Part shown: positions 1 to 8,283 of the stretch, piece after piece
Numbering within the stretch: position 1 is the stretch's first letter
How the letters are laid out: the number at the start of each line of letters is the position of its first letter
Assembly: GCA_947648495.1 (NCBI GenBank)
Contig: CANSOA010000010.1
Span: 1-64,000, forward strand
Length of the DNA stretch: 64,000 bases
From: an uncultured Clostridium sp.
GTDB taxonomy: Bacteria; Bacillota; Clostridia; TANB77; CAG-508
Reading direction: 5' to 3'
Notes under the pieces: model-generated
Told to the model about the DNA's origin: nothing
Seen by the model: the letters and a program-made list of their open reading frames with translations, nothing else
The model's database searches: none
Translations under genes and position numbers: made by a program

Positions 1-16
1 TGTCAAATATTTACAT

Positions 17-286
17 TTATATGTTTTTCAAATATTCTTCTAACTCTGATAATTTTATCTTTTTAGTTAAGTTAGAGATATACACATCATTAGAATAATT
101 AAAAACTAAAAAGGTAATGTTTTTAATTATCACTCTATGTGGCTCTATATATGTAAGATTAGTTTTATCTAATTTTCTAATACTACCATTGATAAAGGTA
201 GGAGTAGCTTTTGAAAACTCACATATAAATTCAAGCCTTTGTTTTAGACATTCCTCAAACTCTAGTTCTTGCTTAATTATCTGCAT
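17..286 (-). CDS. small hypothetical protein
   Basis: An 89-residue ORF with no family that I recognise. It is rich in Lys, Glu, Ile and Asn, has no signal peptide or membrane segment, and looks soluble. I prefer the ATG at 286 (MQIIKQ) over the one at 298, because a purine-rich AAAGGATGG stretch lies at a workable distance upstream of 286 but touches 298. It is read in the same direction as the tRNA-Arg gene beyond the terminator at 338-373. Being at the window edge its context is incomplete, and the function is unknown. Confidence 0.45.
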   Translation of the reverse strand: MQIIKQELEFEECLKQRLEFICEFSKATPTFINGSIRKLDKTNLTYIEPHRVIIKNITFLVFNYSNDVYISNLTKKIKLSELEEYLKNI

Positions 287-337
287 ATCAAACACCATCC
301 TTTCATTTGGATGATTTTTATATTGTTTTTAAGCAAC

Positions 338-373
338 AAAAAAATCAACCAGATTTTATTTTCTGATTGATTT
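338..373 (-). terminator. intrinsic terminator of tRNA-Arg
   Basis: On the minus strand an 11-bp stem (AATCAATCAGA / TCTGGTTGATT, one G-U pair) with an A/T loop is followed by a T-run. It lies about 40 nt beyond the tRNA 3' end. Confidence 0.75.
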
Positions 374-414
374 CATATCAATTCTGTTCTATAAAGTTCG
401 AACAGATACATCGT

Positions 415-491
415 TGGTGCGTCTGGAGGGATTTGAACCCCCGATCTCCGAGTTCGTAGCCCGGTATTCTATCCAGCTAAACTACAGACGC
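415..491 (-). tRNA. tRNA-Arg (anticodon ACG)
   Basis: A full cloverleaf can be drawn: acceptor GCGTCTG/CAGACGC, discriminator A, encoded CCA, T arm GGGGG-TTCAAAT-CCCTC, and anticodon stem CCGGG/CTCGG around the 7-nt loop CTACGAA. The anticodon is therefore ACG, normally edited to ICG, which reads CGU, CGC and CGA but not CGG. This matters for the in-frame CGG codons at frameshift sites elsewhere in the window. No other tRNA gene was seen. Confidence 0.93.
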
Positions 492-840
492 ATGATACAA
501 TTATTATAACTAAATTTTTGAAAAAAGTCAATTGTTTTTTTAAATTAAATGTTTTTTTGAAAAAAGAGAATGTTTTTCTTGTCAAAAAACAGTAAAATAA
601 AAATAGGAATTATTTGCAATTATCTATAAAATCATATATAAAACAATAGTAAAATGAGATAAATTGATAAAATTGTAACATAAATGTAATATAATTTTTT
701 TATATATTAGCCAAAGCTTACAGAATGAATATGTTTAGGATTTGACCAAATTTTTAGCATTTTAAAATTACAAAATGAAATTTTTGAAAGTAATTGAAAA
801 TGCCTAATTTCAATGTTCGGAGTACATAAAAGGTAAGCAT
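492..840. other. AT-rich intergenic region
   Basis: About 350 nt between the tRNA-Arg 5' end and the nrdD promoter. It is extremely A/T-rich with no ORF that has a credible ribosome binding site. It must contain the tRNA promoter, which I could not place with confidence. I see no convincing NrdR-box pair ahead of nrdD. Confidence 0.5.
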
Positions 841-868
841 TTGACATTACTTTTTTTAGTGGTAAAAT
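841..868 (+). promoter_or_regulatory. sigma-A type promoter of nrdD
   Basis: TTGACA, 16-nt spacer, TAAAAT, about 45 nt upstream of the nrdD start. Confidence 0.75.
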
Positions 869-913
869 AAATGCATAACAAACAACAAAGATAATGTAAG
901 GGGGATACATTTG

Positions 914-3055
914 ATGAAAGTAATCAAAAGAGATGGAAGAAAAGTAGAATACGATAGTGACAAAATCGTTATAGCGATTAGTCAAGCCAACAAAGAAGTT
1001 GGAGGAAAAGATAAAATTTCAAGAGAGTCAATTGAATTTATTACAAAATACATTGAAAGTTTGAATAAAGCGACCATGTCAGTAGAAGACATTCAAGACA
1101 TTATTGAACGTAAATTAATGGAATTTGGAAAATTTACATTAGCCAAAAAATATATTTTATACAGAGATAGACACGATTTAATTCGTAAAGCAAACTCAAC
1201 CGATGATAGCATTTTATCATTAGTTCGAAACGCAAATAAAGAAACTATGGAAGAAAACAGCAACAAAAATGCAACTTTAGTTTCAACCCAAAGAGATTTG
1301 ATTGCAGGTGAATGTTCCAAAGATTTAGCGGACAGAGTGATGCTTCCAGAAAGAATTGTTAAAGCGCACAATGACGGTGTTTTACATTTTCACGACAAAG
1401 ATTATTTTGTTCAACCAATGCACAACTGTATGTTAGTCAATATCAAAGATATGTTAGATAACGGAACGGTTATGAATGGAAAAATGATTGAAAGTCCAAA
1501 AAGTTTCCAAGTAGCTTGCACGATTATGACACAAATTATTGCCGCTGTAGCAAGTAGCCAATATGGTGGACAATCTGTTGATATTCGTCATTTAGGAAAA
1601 TATTTAAGAAAAACGTATGACAAAGCATACAAAAAAAGTTTCCTAAGATATATCGAAAAAGGCTTTACCAAAGAAGAGGCTGATGAAAGAGCCAAAGAAG
1701 ATGCTATGATTAGAAGAGAAGAAGAATTAGCTTCTGGAGTGCAAACCATCCAATATCAAATCAACACTTTAATGACAACAAATGGTCAAAGTCCTTTTGT
1801 AACAATTTTCATGTTTTTAGATGAAAAAGATGAATATATTGAAGAAAATGCATTAATTATCGAAGAAATTTTAAAACAAAGATTACAAGGAATCAAAAAT
1901 GAAAAAGGTGTTTATGTAACACCAGCTTTTCCTAAATTAATCTACGTTTTAGATGAGAATAATTGTTTACAAGGCGGAAAATATGACTACTTGACAAGAT
2001 TAGCAGTTGAATGTTCTTCAAAAAGATTATATCCAGATTATATCTCTGCTAAAATTATGCGTGAAAACTATGAAGGAAACGTGTTTAGTCCAATGGGATG
2101 TCGTTCTTTCTTATCGCCTTGGAAAAACGAAAAGGGAGAATATGTTTTTGAATCTCGTTTCAATCAAGGTGTTGTCAGCATAAACTTGCCACAAATCGGA
2201 ATTATTGCCAATGGAGACGAGAAAAAATTCTGGAAATTGTTAGACGAAAGATTAGAATTATGTTTTGATGCTTTAATGTGCAGACACAATGCACTTTTAG
2301 GAACCATGTCAGATGCTTCACCAATTCACTGGCAATATGGCGGAATTGCGAGATTACAAAAAGGTGAGACGATTGATAAATTATTAAATAGCTGTTTTTC
2401 AACGATTTCATTAGGTTATATTGGCTTATATGAAGTAACCAAATTAATGAAAGGTGTCAGCCACACGGATTCGGTTGGAGAAGAATTTTCCGTTCGCTTA
2501 ATGGAACATTTAAGACAAACAACAGACACATGGAAACAAGAAACTGGTTTAGGTTTTGCTCTATATGGAACACCAGCGGAAAGTCTATGTTATCGTTTTG
2601 CACGAATTGATAAAGAACGTTTTGGAGACATTGAAGATATTACAGACAAAGGTTATTATACAAATTCATATCATGTTGATGTACGTGAAAAAATCAATGC
2701 ATTTGACAAATTGAAATTTGAAAGCAAATATCAACCAATTTCTTCAGGCGGAGCAATTTCGTATGTGGAAATACCAAATATGAAAAATAATTTAAAAGCG
2801 ATGGAAGAAGTAGTAAAATTCATTTACGACAATATCCAATATGCAGAATTCAACACAAAATCTGATTATTGTCAATGTTGCGGATTTGATGGCGAAATCA
2901 CCATCAACGAGCAATATGAATGGGAATGCCCAAACTGCGGAAACAAAGACCACAGCAAAATGAACGTAACCAGAAGAACCTGCGGTTATTTAGGAGAAAA
3001 TTTCTGGAACGTTGGCAAAACCAAAGAAATAAAAAGTAGAGTATTACATTTATAA
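914..3055 (+). CDS. nrdD: anaerobic ribonucleoside-triphosphate reductase (class III)
   Basis: Reduces ribonucleoside triphosphates to deoxy forms using a glycyl radical under anaerobic conditions. The 713-residue protein starts with an ATP-cone (about residues 2-92, VIKRDGRKVEYD), followed by the large catalytic domain. Near the C-terminus are the zinc-binding pairs CQCC and CPNC, and then the glycyl-radical loop RTCGYLG. Full length for the family. ATG 914 is favoured over TTG 911 because of its spacing to AAGGGGG (897-904). The activase gene nrdG lies downstream at 3488. The last 14 codons and the stop fall inside a 125-bp unit that is tandemly repeated downstream. No in-frame CGG codon. 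Confidence 0.96.
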   Translation: MKVIKRDGRKVEYDSDKIVIAISQANKEVGGKDKISRESIEFITKYIESLNKATMSVEDIQDIIERKLMEFGKFTLAKKYILYRDRHDLIRKANSTDDSILSLVRNANKETMEENSNKNATLVSTQRDLIAGECSKDLADRVMLPERIVKAHNDGVLHFHDKDYFVQPMHNCMLVNIKDMLDNGTVMNGKMIESPKSFQVACTIMTQIIAAVASSQYGGQSVDIRHLGKYLRKTYDKAYKKSFLRYIEKGFTKEEADERAKEDAMIRREEELASGVQTIQYQINTLMTTNGQSPFVTIFMFLDEKDEYIEENALIIEEILKQRLQGIKNEKGVYVTPAFPKLIYVLDENNCLQGGKYDYLTRLAVECSSKRLYPDYISAKIMRENYEGNVFSPMGCRSFLSPWKNEKGEYVFESRFNQGVVSINLPQIGIIANGDEKKFWKLLDERLELCFDALMCRHNALLGTMSDASPIHWQYGGIARLQKGETIDKLLNSCFSTISLGYIGLYEVTKLMKGVSHTDSVGEEFSVRLMEHLRQTTDTWKQETGLGFALYGTPAESLCYRFARIDKERFGDIEDITDKGYYTNSYHVDVREKINAFDKLKFESKYQPISSGGAISYVEIPNMKNNLKAMEEVVKFIYDNIQYAEFNTKSDYCQCCGFDGEITINEQYEWECPNCGNKDHSKMNVTRRTCGYLGENFWNVGKTKEIKSRVLHL

Positions 3056-3413
3056 TTAATATTTTTGGAAGTAACAAAATACGTGCCAGCCAAACGTTCG
3101 TGAAAATTTTTATGAAATAAAAATTTTCTAGACCCAAAGGCAAAACCAAAGAAATAAAAAGTAGAGTATTACATTTATAATTAATATTTTTGGAAGTAAC
3201 AAAATACGTGCCAGCCAAACGTTCGTGAAAATTTTTATGAAATAAAAATTTTCTAGACCCAAAGGCAAAACCAAAGAAATAAAAAGTAGAGTATTACATT
3301 TATAATTAATATTTTTGGAAGTAACAAAATACGTGCCAGCCAAACGTTCGTGAAAATTTTTATTTCATAAAAATTTTCTAGACCCAAAGGCAAAACTAAA
3401 AAAATAAAAAGTA
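3014..3413 (+). repeat. 125-bp tandem repeat, three copies plus partial fourth
   Basis: Units begin with GGCAAAAC at 3014, 3139, 3264 and 3389, exactly 125 nt apart. Copies 1-3 are nearly identical; the fourth is a diverging stub. The first unit covers the last codons and stop of nrdD, so the array is a duplication of the gene's 3' end plus its 3' UTR. Each full unit has a 12-bp perfect hairpin (GAAAATTTTTAT / ATAAAAATTTTC) at 3102, 3227 and 3352. The three-base loop is GAA in copies 1 and 2 but TTC in copy 3, i.e. the hairpin is inverted there. The array fills the nrdD-nrdG gap. Confidence 0.93.
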
Positions 3414-3487
3414 GAGACGATTATCGATTGCCAGCTACAAATTTCCAAATACGCTACAAAATAACACACAAAAAATAGGGGGAAAAA

Positions 3488-4219
3488 ATGAACTATGCAG
3501 ATATAAAATATCCAGATATCCAAGATGGAGAAGGAATTCGTGTCGCAATTTATGTGAGCGGATGCCATTTTCATTGCAAAGAATGTCACAATCCAGAAGC
3601 GTGGGATTTTAATTATGGAAAAAAATTTACTAATGAAACAATCGAATATATCATGAATTTATTGAAAAAATCCTATGTCAATGGCTTATCTTTACTTGGC
3701 GGAGAACCTTTAGAGCCAAGCAATCAAGAAGGACTCTTGCCATTAGTAAAAAGAGTCAAAGAAGAATTGCCAGAAAAAACAATCTGGTGTTGGACAGGCT
3801 ATAATTTTGATACGGATGTATTAGAAAAAATGTATCATCAAAGTGAAGTTACAAAGGAGTTGTTAAATTATATAGATATTATCGTAGATGGACAATTTGA
3901 ACTTGACAACAAACTTGCAGATTTAGCCTTTCGAGGTTCGACCAATCAGCGAAAGATTGATGTACAAGAAAGTTTGAAGCAAGGAAAAATGATAACGCTC
4001 AAATTTGGAGATGAACATAGGTATGAAACGAAAAATCCAAAAATCATGTATTTTGAAGAATTTAAAAAGCCAGCCAAAGACTTGACAAACTCTTCTAAAA
4101 ATAATACAATACCAATGAATATCAATCCAATCAATATTTTAGGAGATAACACTAAACCACAAGAGCCAATCACAATCCAAGAAGAGCAAGAAACAATCGC
4201 AGCAAAAAGTATCGATTAA
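3488..4219 (+). CDS. nrdG: anaerobic ribonucleotide reductase activating protein (radical SAM)
   Basis: Radical-SAM activase that generates the glycyl radical on NrdD. The N-terminus has the CxxxCxxC cluster motif (GCHFHCKEC, about residues 21-29), followed by LLGGEPLEP and WCWTGYNF, typical of NrdG. The start has a strong GGGGG ribosome binding site at 3478-3482. At 243 residues it exceeds common NrdG proteins (about 150-230). The extra is a hydrophilic C-terminal tail of about 50 residues, rich in Asn, Ile, Pro, Gln and Glu, beginning near KPAKDLTN. Tail function unknown. Confidence 0.93.
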   Translation: MNYADIKYPDIQDGEGIRVAIYVSGCHFHCKECHNPEAWDFNYGKKFTNETIEYIMNLLKKSYVNGLSLLGGEPLEPSNQEGLLPLVKRVKEELPEKTIWCWTGYNFDTDVLEKMYHQSEVTKELLNYIDIIVDGQFELDNKLADLAFRGSTNQRKIDVQESLKQGKMITLKFGDEHRYETKNPKIMYFEEFKKPAKDLTNSSKNNTIPMNINPINILGDNTKPQEPITIQEEQETIAAKSID

Positions 4220-4243
4220 AAGAAACAAAAATAGGAGGAATTT

Positions 4244-5191
4244 ATGGACGATATCAAAATTTTTGCATGTAGCAAATCAGCCGAGAAATTCACAAATGAA
4301 ATTTGTAATACATTAAAAATAGAGGCTGGAAAAATGCATCGTCAGAAATTTAAAAATGATAACAATTTTGTGCAAATCTTAGAAACGGTTAGAGAAAAAG
4401 ATGTATATTTGGTTCAAACAACCGAGCCACCAGTAAACGAAAGAATTATGGAATTATTAATTGCAGTTGATGCTGCTAAAAGAGCAACAGCTAGAAGAAT
4501 TGTAGTTGTGTTGCCATATTTTATGTATTCAAGGTCAGATAAAAAAGATCAGCCACGTATTCCAGTAACTGCTAAATTATTTGCTCAATTAATTGAAGCG
4601 GCAGGAGTTGACAGAGTTATTACGTGTGATTTACACAATCCAGCTATTCAAGCCTATTTTAACATTAATTGTGATGTATTAACAGGAAGATTTATTTTAC
4701 AAAAATACTTTGATTTAAAACAAATCGAGAATATGGTAGTTGTTGCAACTGATGCAGGAAGTTCAAAGAAAGCCTATAAATATGCAGAACATTTCAAATG
4801 TCCAATTTGTCTAGTGGATAAAAGAAGAGATGGCAATGACGACAAAGCCATTGCAACAAGCGTGATTGGTGACATACAAGGCAAAAATGCGTTAGTTTTT
4901 GATGATGAAGTTGATACAGCGGGTTCTATTATTGAAACTGCTGAAGTTGTTAAAAAATTTGGTGCGAAAGATATTTATGTTGGTTGTACACATGGTGTAC
5001 TTTCAGGACCAGCAATTGAGCGTATTCAGAATTCAGAAATTAAAGAATTGGTGATGACAAATACAGTTCCATTGCCACCAGAAAAACAAATTGATAAAAT
5101 CGTTGTTGTATCCATTTCAGAGTTATTTGCAGAAGCAATTAAGAGAATTAATGAAGCGACTTCAATAGGAGAACTATTTGAAACAAATTAG
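4244..5191 (+). CDS. prs: ribose-phosphate pyrophosphokinase
   Basis: Makes PRPP from ribose 5-phosphate and ATP for nucleotide, His and Trp synthesis. The 315-residue protein has the binding loop region YSRSDKKDQPR, the ITCDLHNP metal/ATP site and the PRPP motif DDEVDTAGSI (the common form is DDxxDTxGT, so this is a slight variant). Lys/Arg after the flexible loop are present. The start has AGGAGG at 4233-4238. It follows nrdG by 24 nt, so co-transcription with nrdG is likely. Confidence 0.9.
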   Translation: MDDIKIFACSKSAEKFTNEICNTLKIEAGKMHRQKFKNDNNFVQILETVREKDVYLVQTTEPPVNERIMELLIAVDAAKRATARRIVVVLPYFMYSRSDKKDQPRIPVTAKLFAQLIEAAGVDRVITCDLHNPAIQAYFNINCDVLTGRFILQKYFDLKQIENMVVVATDAGSSKKAYKYAEHFKCPICLVDKRRDGNDDKAIATSVIGDIQGKNALVFDDEVDTAGSIIETAEVVKKFGAKDIYVGCTHGVLSGPAIERIQNSEIKELVMTNTVPLPPEKQIDKIVVVSISELFAEAIKRINEATSIGELFETN

Positions 5192-5194
5192 CTA

Positions 5195-5223
5195 TTGACA
5201 AGTTGCCAATTGTGAGGTATAAT
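5195..5223 (+). promoter_or_regulatory. consensus sigma-A promoter of rpsU
   Basis: TTGACA, 17 nt, TATAAT: both hexamers perfect, starting four nt after the prs stop codon. Drives rpsU with a leader of about 80 nt. Confidence 0.88.
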
Positions 5224-5308
5224 AAAAACAGTTAAGCGAGGGTATCAAGAGGATTTTCAGGAATCCCACAAAATGATGTTTTTAGCTTCGGAAGGAGGGG
5301 GAAAAGAA

Positions 5309-5476
5309 ATGTCAGAGGTTAAAGTAAATGGAGACTTAGAAGATGCGCTAAGAAGATTTAAAAGACAATGTGCTAGAAATAACGTACTTCAAGAAGTTAG
5401 AAAAAGAGAGCATTATGAAAAACCAAGCGTAAGGAGAAAGAAAAAGTCAGAGGCTGCAAGAAAAAGAAAATTTTAA
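5309..5476 (+). CDS. rpsU: small ribosomal subunit protein bS21
   Basis: A 55-residue, highly basic protein ([18 protein letters not shown]..., ending in a [12 protein letters not shown] tail) matching bS21 over its whole length. It binds the 30S platform near the anti-Shine-Dalgarno region. ATG 5309 follows GGAGGGGG at 5291-5300; an upstream in-frame ATG would add a tail not found in bS21. Own promoter and terminator, so monocistronic. Confidence 0.95.
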   Translation: MSEVKVNGDLEDALRRFKRQCARNNVLQEVRKREHYEKPSVRRKKKSEAARKRKF

Positions 5477-5483
5477 GATAGGA

Positions 5484-5513
5484 AAAAAGATAGTATAAAA
5501 GCTATCTTTTTTT
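5484..5513 (+). terminator. intrinsic terminator of rpsU
   Basis: Stem AAAAAAGATAG / CTATCTTTTTTT with a short A/T loop, directly after the rpsU stop. Confidence 0.85.
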
Positions 5514-5528
5514 GTATATAAAATTAAT

Positions 5529-5562
5529 GGGCATCATACATAAAGTGTGATGCCCGTTTTTT
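5529..5562. terminator. second terminator, convergent genes
   Basis: GGGCATCA...TGATGCCC stem followed by GTTTTTT on the plus strand, abutting the stop of the converging CAP-protein gene. It probably serves both strands. Confidence 0.7.
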
Positions 5563-6314
5563 ATTTCGCCACAAAAATCTCCACAAAAACTTTCCCCCAA
5601 TCTACACTATTTACCACAGCGATTCCTGTATAATTAAAATTCTCACTCAAAATATTTTTCTTATGTGATTCCGAATTCATCAAACTTTGAATGGCTCCAT
5701 CAGCATTCAAATTACGAGCGATATTTTCACTTGCTTTGCTATAAGAAATATTATTATTATGAAGCATTTCAAAAATCGTGCCGTAAGTTGGGGAGGTATG
5801 AGAAAAATATTTATTTTCTACAATATCTTGAGCCTTTAGGCGCGCAATATTTAGCAAGGTTTCATCAATTTGAAGTTCTGATAAGTTGTTTTCAATACGT
5901 TTATTATTAATTAAATTGAAAAATATTTGTTCATCTTGAGAAAGTTGTGTGTTAGGGACATTTTCAGCAGTTTCAATATTAGCTGAAGTTTCAATTGTCT
6001 CAGTATTTTCATATGAAGCGTCAATATAATCAGCAAAGACTGCACCAACTAAATTATTTTCTGTTTTCACAATATACCAATTATCTACTTTTGCGTAGAT
6101 ATGTACATTTTCTCCTTTTGAAAGTAAGCCAATCGAATCATTTTGTGTACTTAAACCAGAGCGTATTCTAAGTGAATCCACAGTCGCTGTTCCGAATATT
6201 AGAAGCAGATGGCATCTCCGATGTTTGATTTTCTTCATTTCCAAATGAAGTTGAGAAAATGCCAATAGCAATAAATCCTAAAATAACCATAAAAATAATC
6301 CAAAATTTCTTCAT
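5561..6314 (-). CDS. SH3b-CAP (SCP/YkwD-like) secreted protein, +1 frameshift at CGGA
   Basis: Minus-strand gene of about 250 residues once the frame is restored. The ATG at 6314 has GGAGG five nt upstream and encodes a membrane anchor or signal segment (KKFWIIFMVILGFIAIGIF). After 40 codons the frame reads CGG (6194-6192) and then stops within eight codons. Skipping C 6194 gives GGA and continues into an SH3b domain (GTATVDSLRIRSGLS...) and a CAP domain (residues ~125-250, with HTSP, ASENIA and SESHKKNIL). The total length is exactly 3n+1. CAP proteins of this type are extracellular or spore-associated; the substrate is unknown. Confidence 0.88.
6191..6194 (-). other. +1 frameshift site CGGA (CAP protein)
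   Basis: Minus strand ATT-C-GGA-ACA: the frame before the C encodes the signal anchor, the frame after it the SH3b and CAP domains. Confidence 0.88.
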
Positions 6315-6393
6315 GAAAACCTCCTTTTTATAAAAGAATTCTACCCAATAAAAAAAAGAAATATACCTATCATAAAATAACAGCTCCAGTTTC

Positions 6394-6422
6394 TTGACTT
6401 TTTATGAAATTTGTGCTATACT
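6394..6422 (+). promoter_or_regulatory. sigma-A promoter upstream of the 6480 gene
   Basis: TTGACT, 17 nt, TATACT. The expected start point lies at the edge of the GTTCG...CGAAC palindrome at 6434. Confidence 0.78.
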
Positions 6423-6433
6423 ATATGTTCATT

Positions 6434-6449
6434 GTTCGTATATTCGAAC
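6434..6449. promoter_or_regulatory. operator-like palindrome
   Basis: GTTCG-TATATT-CGAAC, placed just after the -10 box at the expected transcription start, where a repressor would block initiation. It is not the canonical Gram-positive LexA box (CGAACnnnnGTTCG), whose half-sites face the other way. The binding protein is unknown. Confidence 0.45.
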
Positions 6450-6479
6450 AAAAAAATTACAAACAGGAGGAACAAAGAA

Positions 6480-7007
6480 ATGGAAAAGAGGTTACGGAGT
6501 GCATGTTGTTTAGTGGTGGTTGTAGGTTTGTTGATTGTTATAAGTCAATTAGCCAGCAAGAATCAGCAATTGATAAGCAAGAATCAACAGTTGTCACATA
6601 ACAATGATGAACTCGAATTATTCTTGTTCTCAAGGGGAAGATTGGTACAACTTTTTGAAGAAGGAATTTCTGAAGATGGAGTGCCAATTGTTGTCACAGA
6701 AATGAAGGGAATTCCGATGTTTGAGTGTCAGGATAAAGTGGAAGCTGCCATGCGGGAAGTGCCTGTTTTGCTCTACTATCCAGAAAGTAATCAGGTAAGA
6801 CTTCATTTTGAGATGAACTTAAGTGAGCGATTGGAGAAATGGGAGTTGTATGTCACTTTTCCAAATGAAGAAGAGGAAGTTTTAGTGCCTCCTGATCCAG
6901 ATAAAAGTTATTATTATTTTCTGGAGTTGAAAGCAAAAGGAACTTATATCATACATGTAAGAGATTTAAAAAATGGAAATGATATATTTTTTCCAATTAG
7001 CTGGTAA
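6480..7007 (+). CDS. membrane-anchored hypothetical protein (zero-frame CGG codons)
   Basis: A 175-residue protein with strong AGGAGG at 6466-6471. One N-terminal membrane span (CCLVVVVGLLIVIS) is followed by a Gln/Asn/Lys-rich stretch (KNQQLISKNQQLS, a possible short coiled coil) and a likely beta-rich extracytoplasmic domain ending in FFPISW. No family recognised. It contains two in-frame CGG codons, at 6495 (codon 6) and 6753 (codon 92), that must be read without a shift to give this product. A +1 shift at the first would terminate after ten residues. Codon use is unlike its neighbours (many AAG, CAG, AGG, CTC), suggesting different history. Confidence 0.65.
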   Translation: MEKRLRSACCLVVVVGLLIVISQLASKNQQLISKNQQLSHNNDELELFLFSRGRLVQLFEEGISEDGVPIVVTEMKGIPMFECQDKVEAAMREVPVLLYYPESNQVRLHFEMNLSERLEKWELYVTFPNEEEEVLVPPDPDKSYYYFLELKAKGTYIIHVRDLKNGNDIFFPISW

Positions 7008-7011
7008 GAAG

Positions 7012-7045
7012 AAAAGCCATATACTGTAAAGTATATGGCTTTTTG
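7012..7045 (+). terminator. intrinsic terminator
   Basis: AAGCCATATAC / GTATATGGCTTTTT hairpin just after the stop of the 6480 gene. Confidence 0.85.
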
Positions 7046-7053
7046 CTTATTTT

Positions 7054-8283
7054 TTAGTAAGAAAAACTGCGATTGAATTCTCCTAATGTTTTTCTAAAAT
7101 AGAAAAACCAGTCATTGGGTTGGAGTTCATTAGTTAGAATAATGTCAGTTGAACATAAAATTTTGTTTTCGTAATAAATCGTCATACAGCCGATTTTATC
7201 ATTTGGTTTGATGTGAGAAGAAAGTTCTTTCAATGTATAAAACTTGGTACTTAAACTATTGACGGAATTTAACTTTAGGGGAAAATCGTAGTTGTCAAGT
7301 TTGGAACAATCTATGGTTGGTTTTGTGACAGTTTTATATAAATGTACATTTTTTTCATAATAGGTTTGATAGTTCGAAAAACTTTCTTGTATGTAATTGG
7401 AAAGATTAACGTATTCAAAATTATCATAAATATAATGGATGATATTGATGCTATCGCGCGTTCTTTGATTTTTGGTATCAGCTCCTAAAACAACAACGAT
7501 CATATCCATATCATTTTGCTTGCAACTTGAAACCAAACAACGTCCAGCGTTAAAGGTAAATCCAGTTTTGACGCCATAGACGCCGTTTAGATTGCCTAAT
7601 AGTTCATTTGTGTTGGAAATTGTGCGAGGCTGACCATTTACATGAATGGTTGTAGTTTTAGTGGCAACAATATTCTTAAACTTCTCGTTTTTTAAGGCAT
7701 AATCTGTCAAGAGGGCAAGTTCGTAGGCAGTTGTATAGTGATTTTGGTCGTCTAAACCGTGTGGTGTGACAAAGTGAGTGTGCTTTAGGTTTAACTTTTC
7801 GGCTTTTTGGTTCATCAGTTCTGCAAAGCCTTCTACGGAACCTGCGATATGCTCTGAAATTGCAATGGCACAATCATTTCCCGATCTTAGCATAAGTCCA
7901 TAAAGAACATCATTCATCGACATTTTGGCGCCAGTCGAAACCTTTAGACAAGAACCACGTACGTTTGCTGCTGTTTTTGAAAATTCGACTGTTTCATTTA
8001 AGTCACAATTTTCTAAAACGAGAATAGCTGTCATAATTTTTGTAGTAGACGCCATGGCAACTTGTTTGTAAGCATTTTTTTCATACAAAACTGTCAGACT
8101 TTTTCTGTCAAGTGCAACAATATTTTTAGAATTTGTGATTGGTTCTTTAGCAGAATTTGTCACTTCATTAGACACTTCAAGAAAGTTGTCAAGTTCGGTT
8201 TCTTCTAAAAAATCATCTGCAAAGCAAAGAGTAGGAAGGATTATGGATAGTATAATAAAAGTCATTAAAATTTTTTTCATCAT
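7054..8283 (-). CDS. D-alanyl-D-alanine carboxypeptidase (DacF/DacB-like)
   Basis: Serine-type D,D-carboxypeptidase (low-molecular-weight PBP, peptidase S11) that trims pentapeptide stems of peptidoglycan outside the membrane. About 409 residues with signal peptide (KKILMTFIILSIILPTLCFA). All three active-site motifs are present: SxxK as STTK (~residue 81), SxN as SGN (~residue 134) and KTG (~residue 238). A C-terminal beta-sandwich domain typical of DacF-like proteins follows. Convergent with the 6480 gene. ATG 8283 or 8280 can serve as start. No in-frame CGG. Confidence 0.9.
   Translation of the reverse strand: MMKKILMTFIILSIILPTLCFADDFLEETELDNFLEVSNEVTNSAKEPITNSKNIVALDRKSLTVLYEKNAYKQVAMASTTKIMTAILVLENCDLNETVEFSKTAANVRGSCLKVSTGAKMSMNDVLYGLMLRSGNDCAIAISEHIAGSVEGFAELMNQKAEKLNLKHTHFVTPHGLDDQNHYTTAYELALLTDYALKNEKFKNIVATKTTTIHVNGQPRTISNTNELLGNLNGVYGVKTGFTFNAGRCLVSSCKQNDMDMIVVVLGADTKNQRTRDSINIIHYIYDNFEYVNLSNYIQESFSNYQTYYEKNVHLYKTVTKPTIDCSKLDNYDFPLKLNSVNSLSTKFYTLKELSSHIKPNDKIGCMTIYYENKILCSTDIILTNELQPNDWFFYFRKTLGEFNRSFSY

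Noticed and set aside
492-913. NrdR boxes upstream of nrdD
   Set aside because: Searched by eye for the paired 16-bp palindromes; no convincing pair.
2904-3343. Minus-strand ORFs across the 125-bp repeats
   Set aside because: They arise from the repeated sequence opposite to nrdD, with no ribosome binding site or family.
3014-3413. CRISPR array
   Set aside because: Repeat unit is 125 bp with no unique spacers, and it is copied from the nrdD 3' end; no cas genes.
5224-5308. Autoregulatory ribosomal-protein leader before rpsU
   Set aside because: The 80-nt leader shows no strong or recognised structure.
6404-6601. Alternative-frame ORF overlapping the 6480 gene start
   Set aside because: No ribosome binding site, and it lacks the coherent membrane-anchor and domain layout of the 6480 frame.
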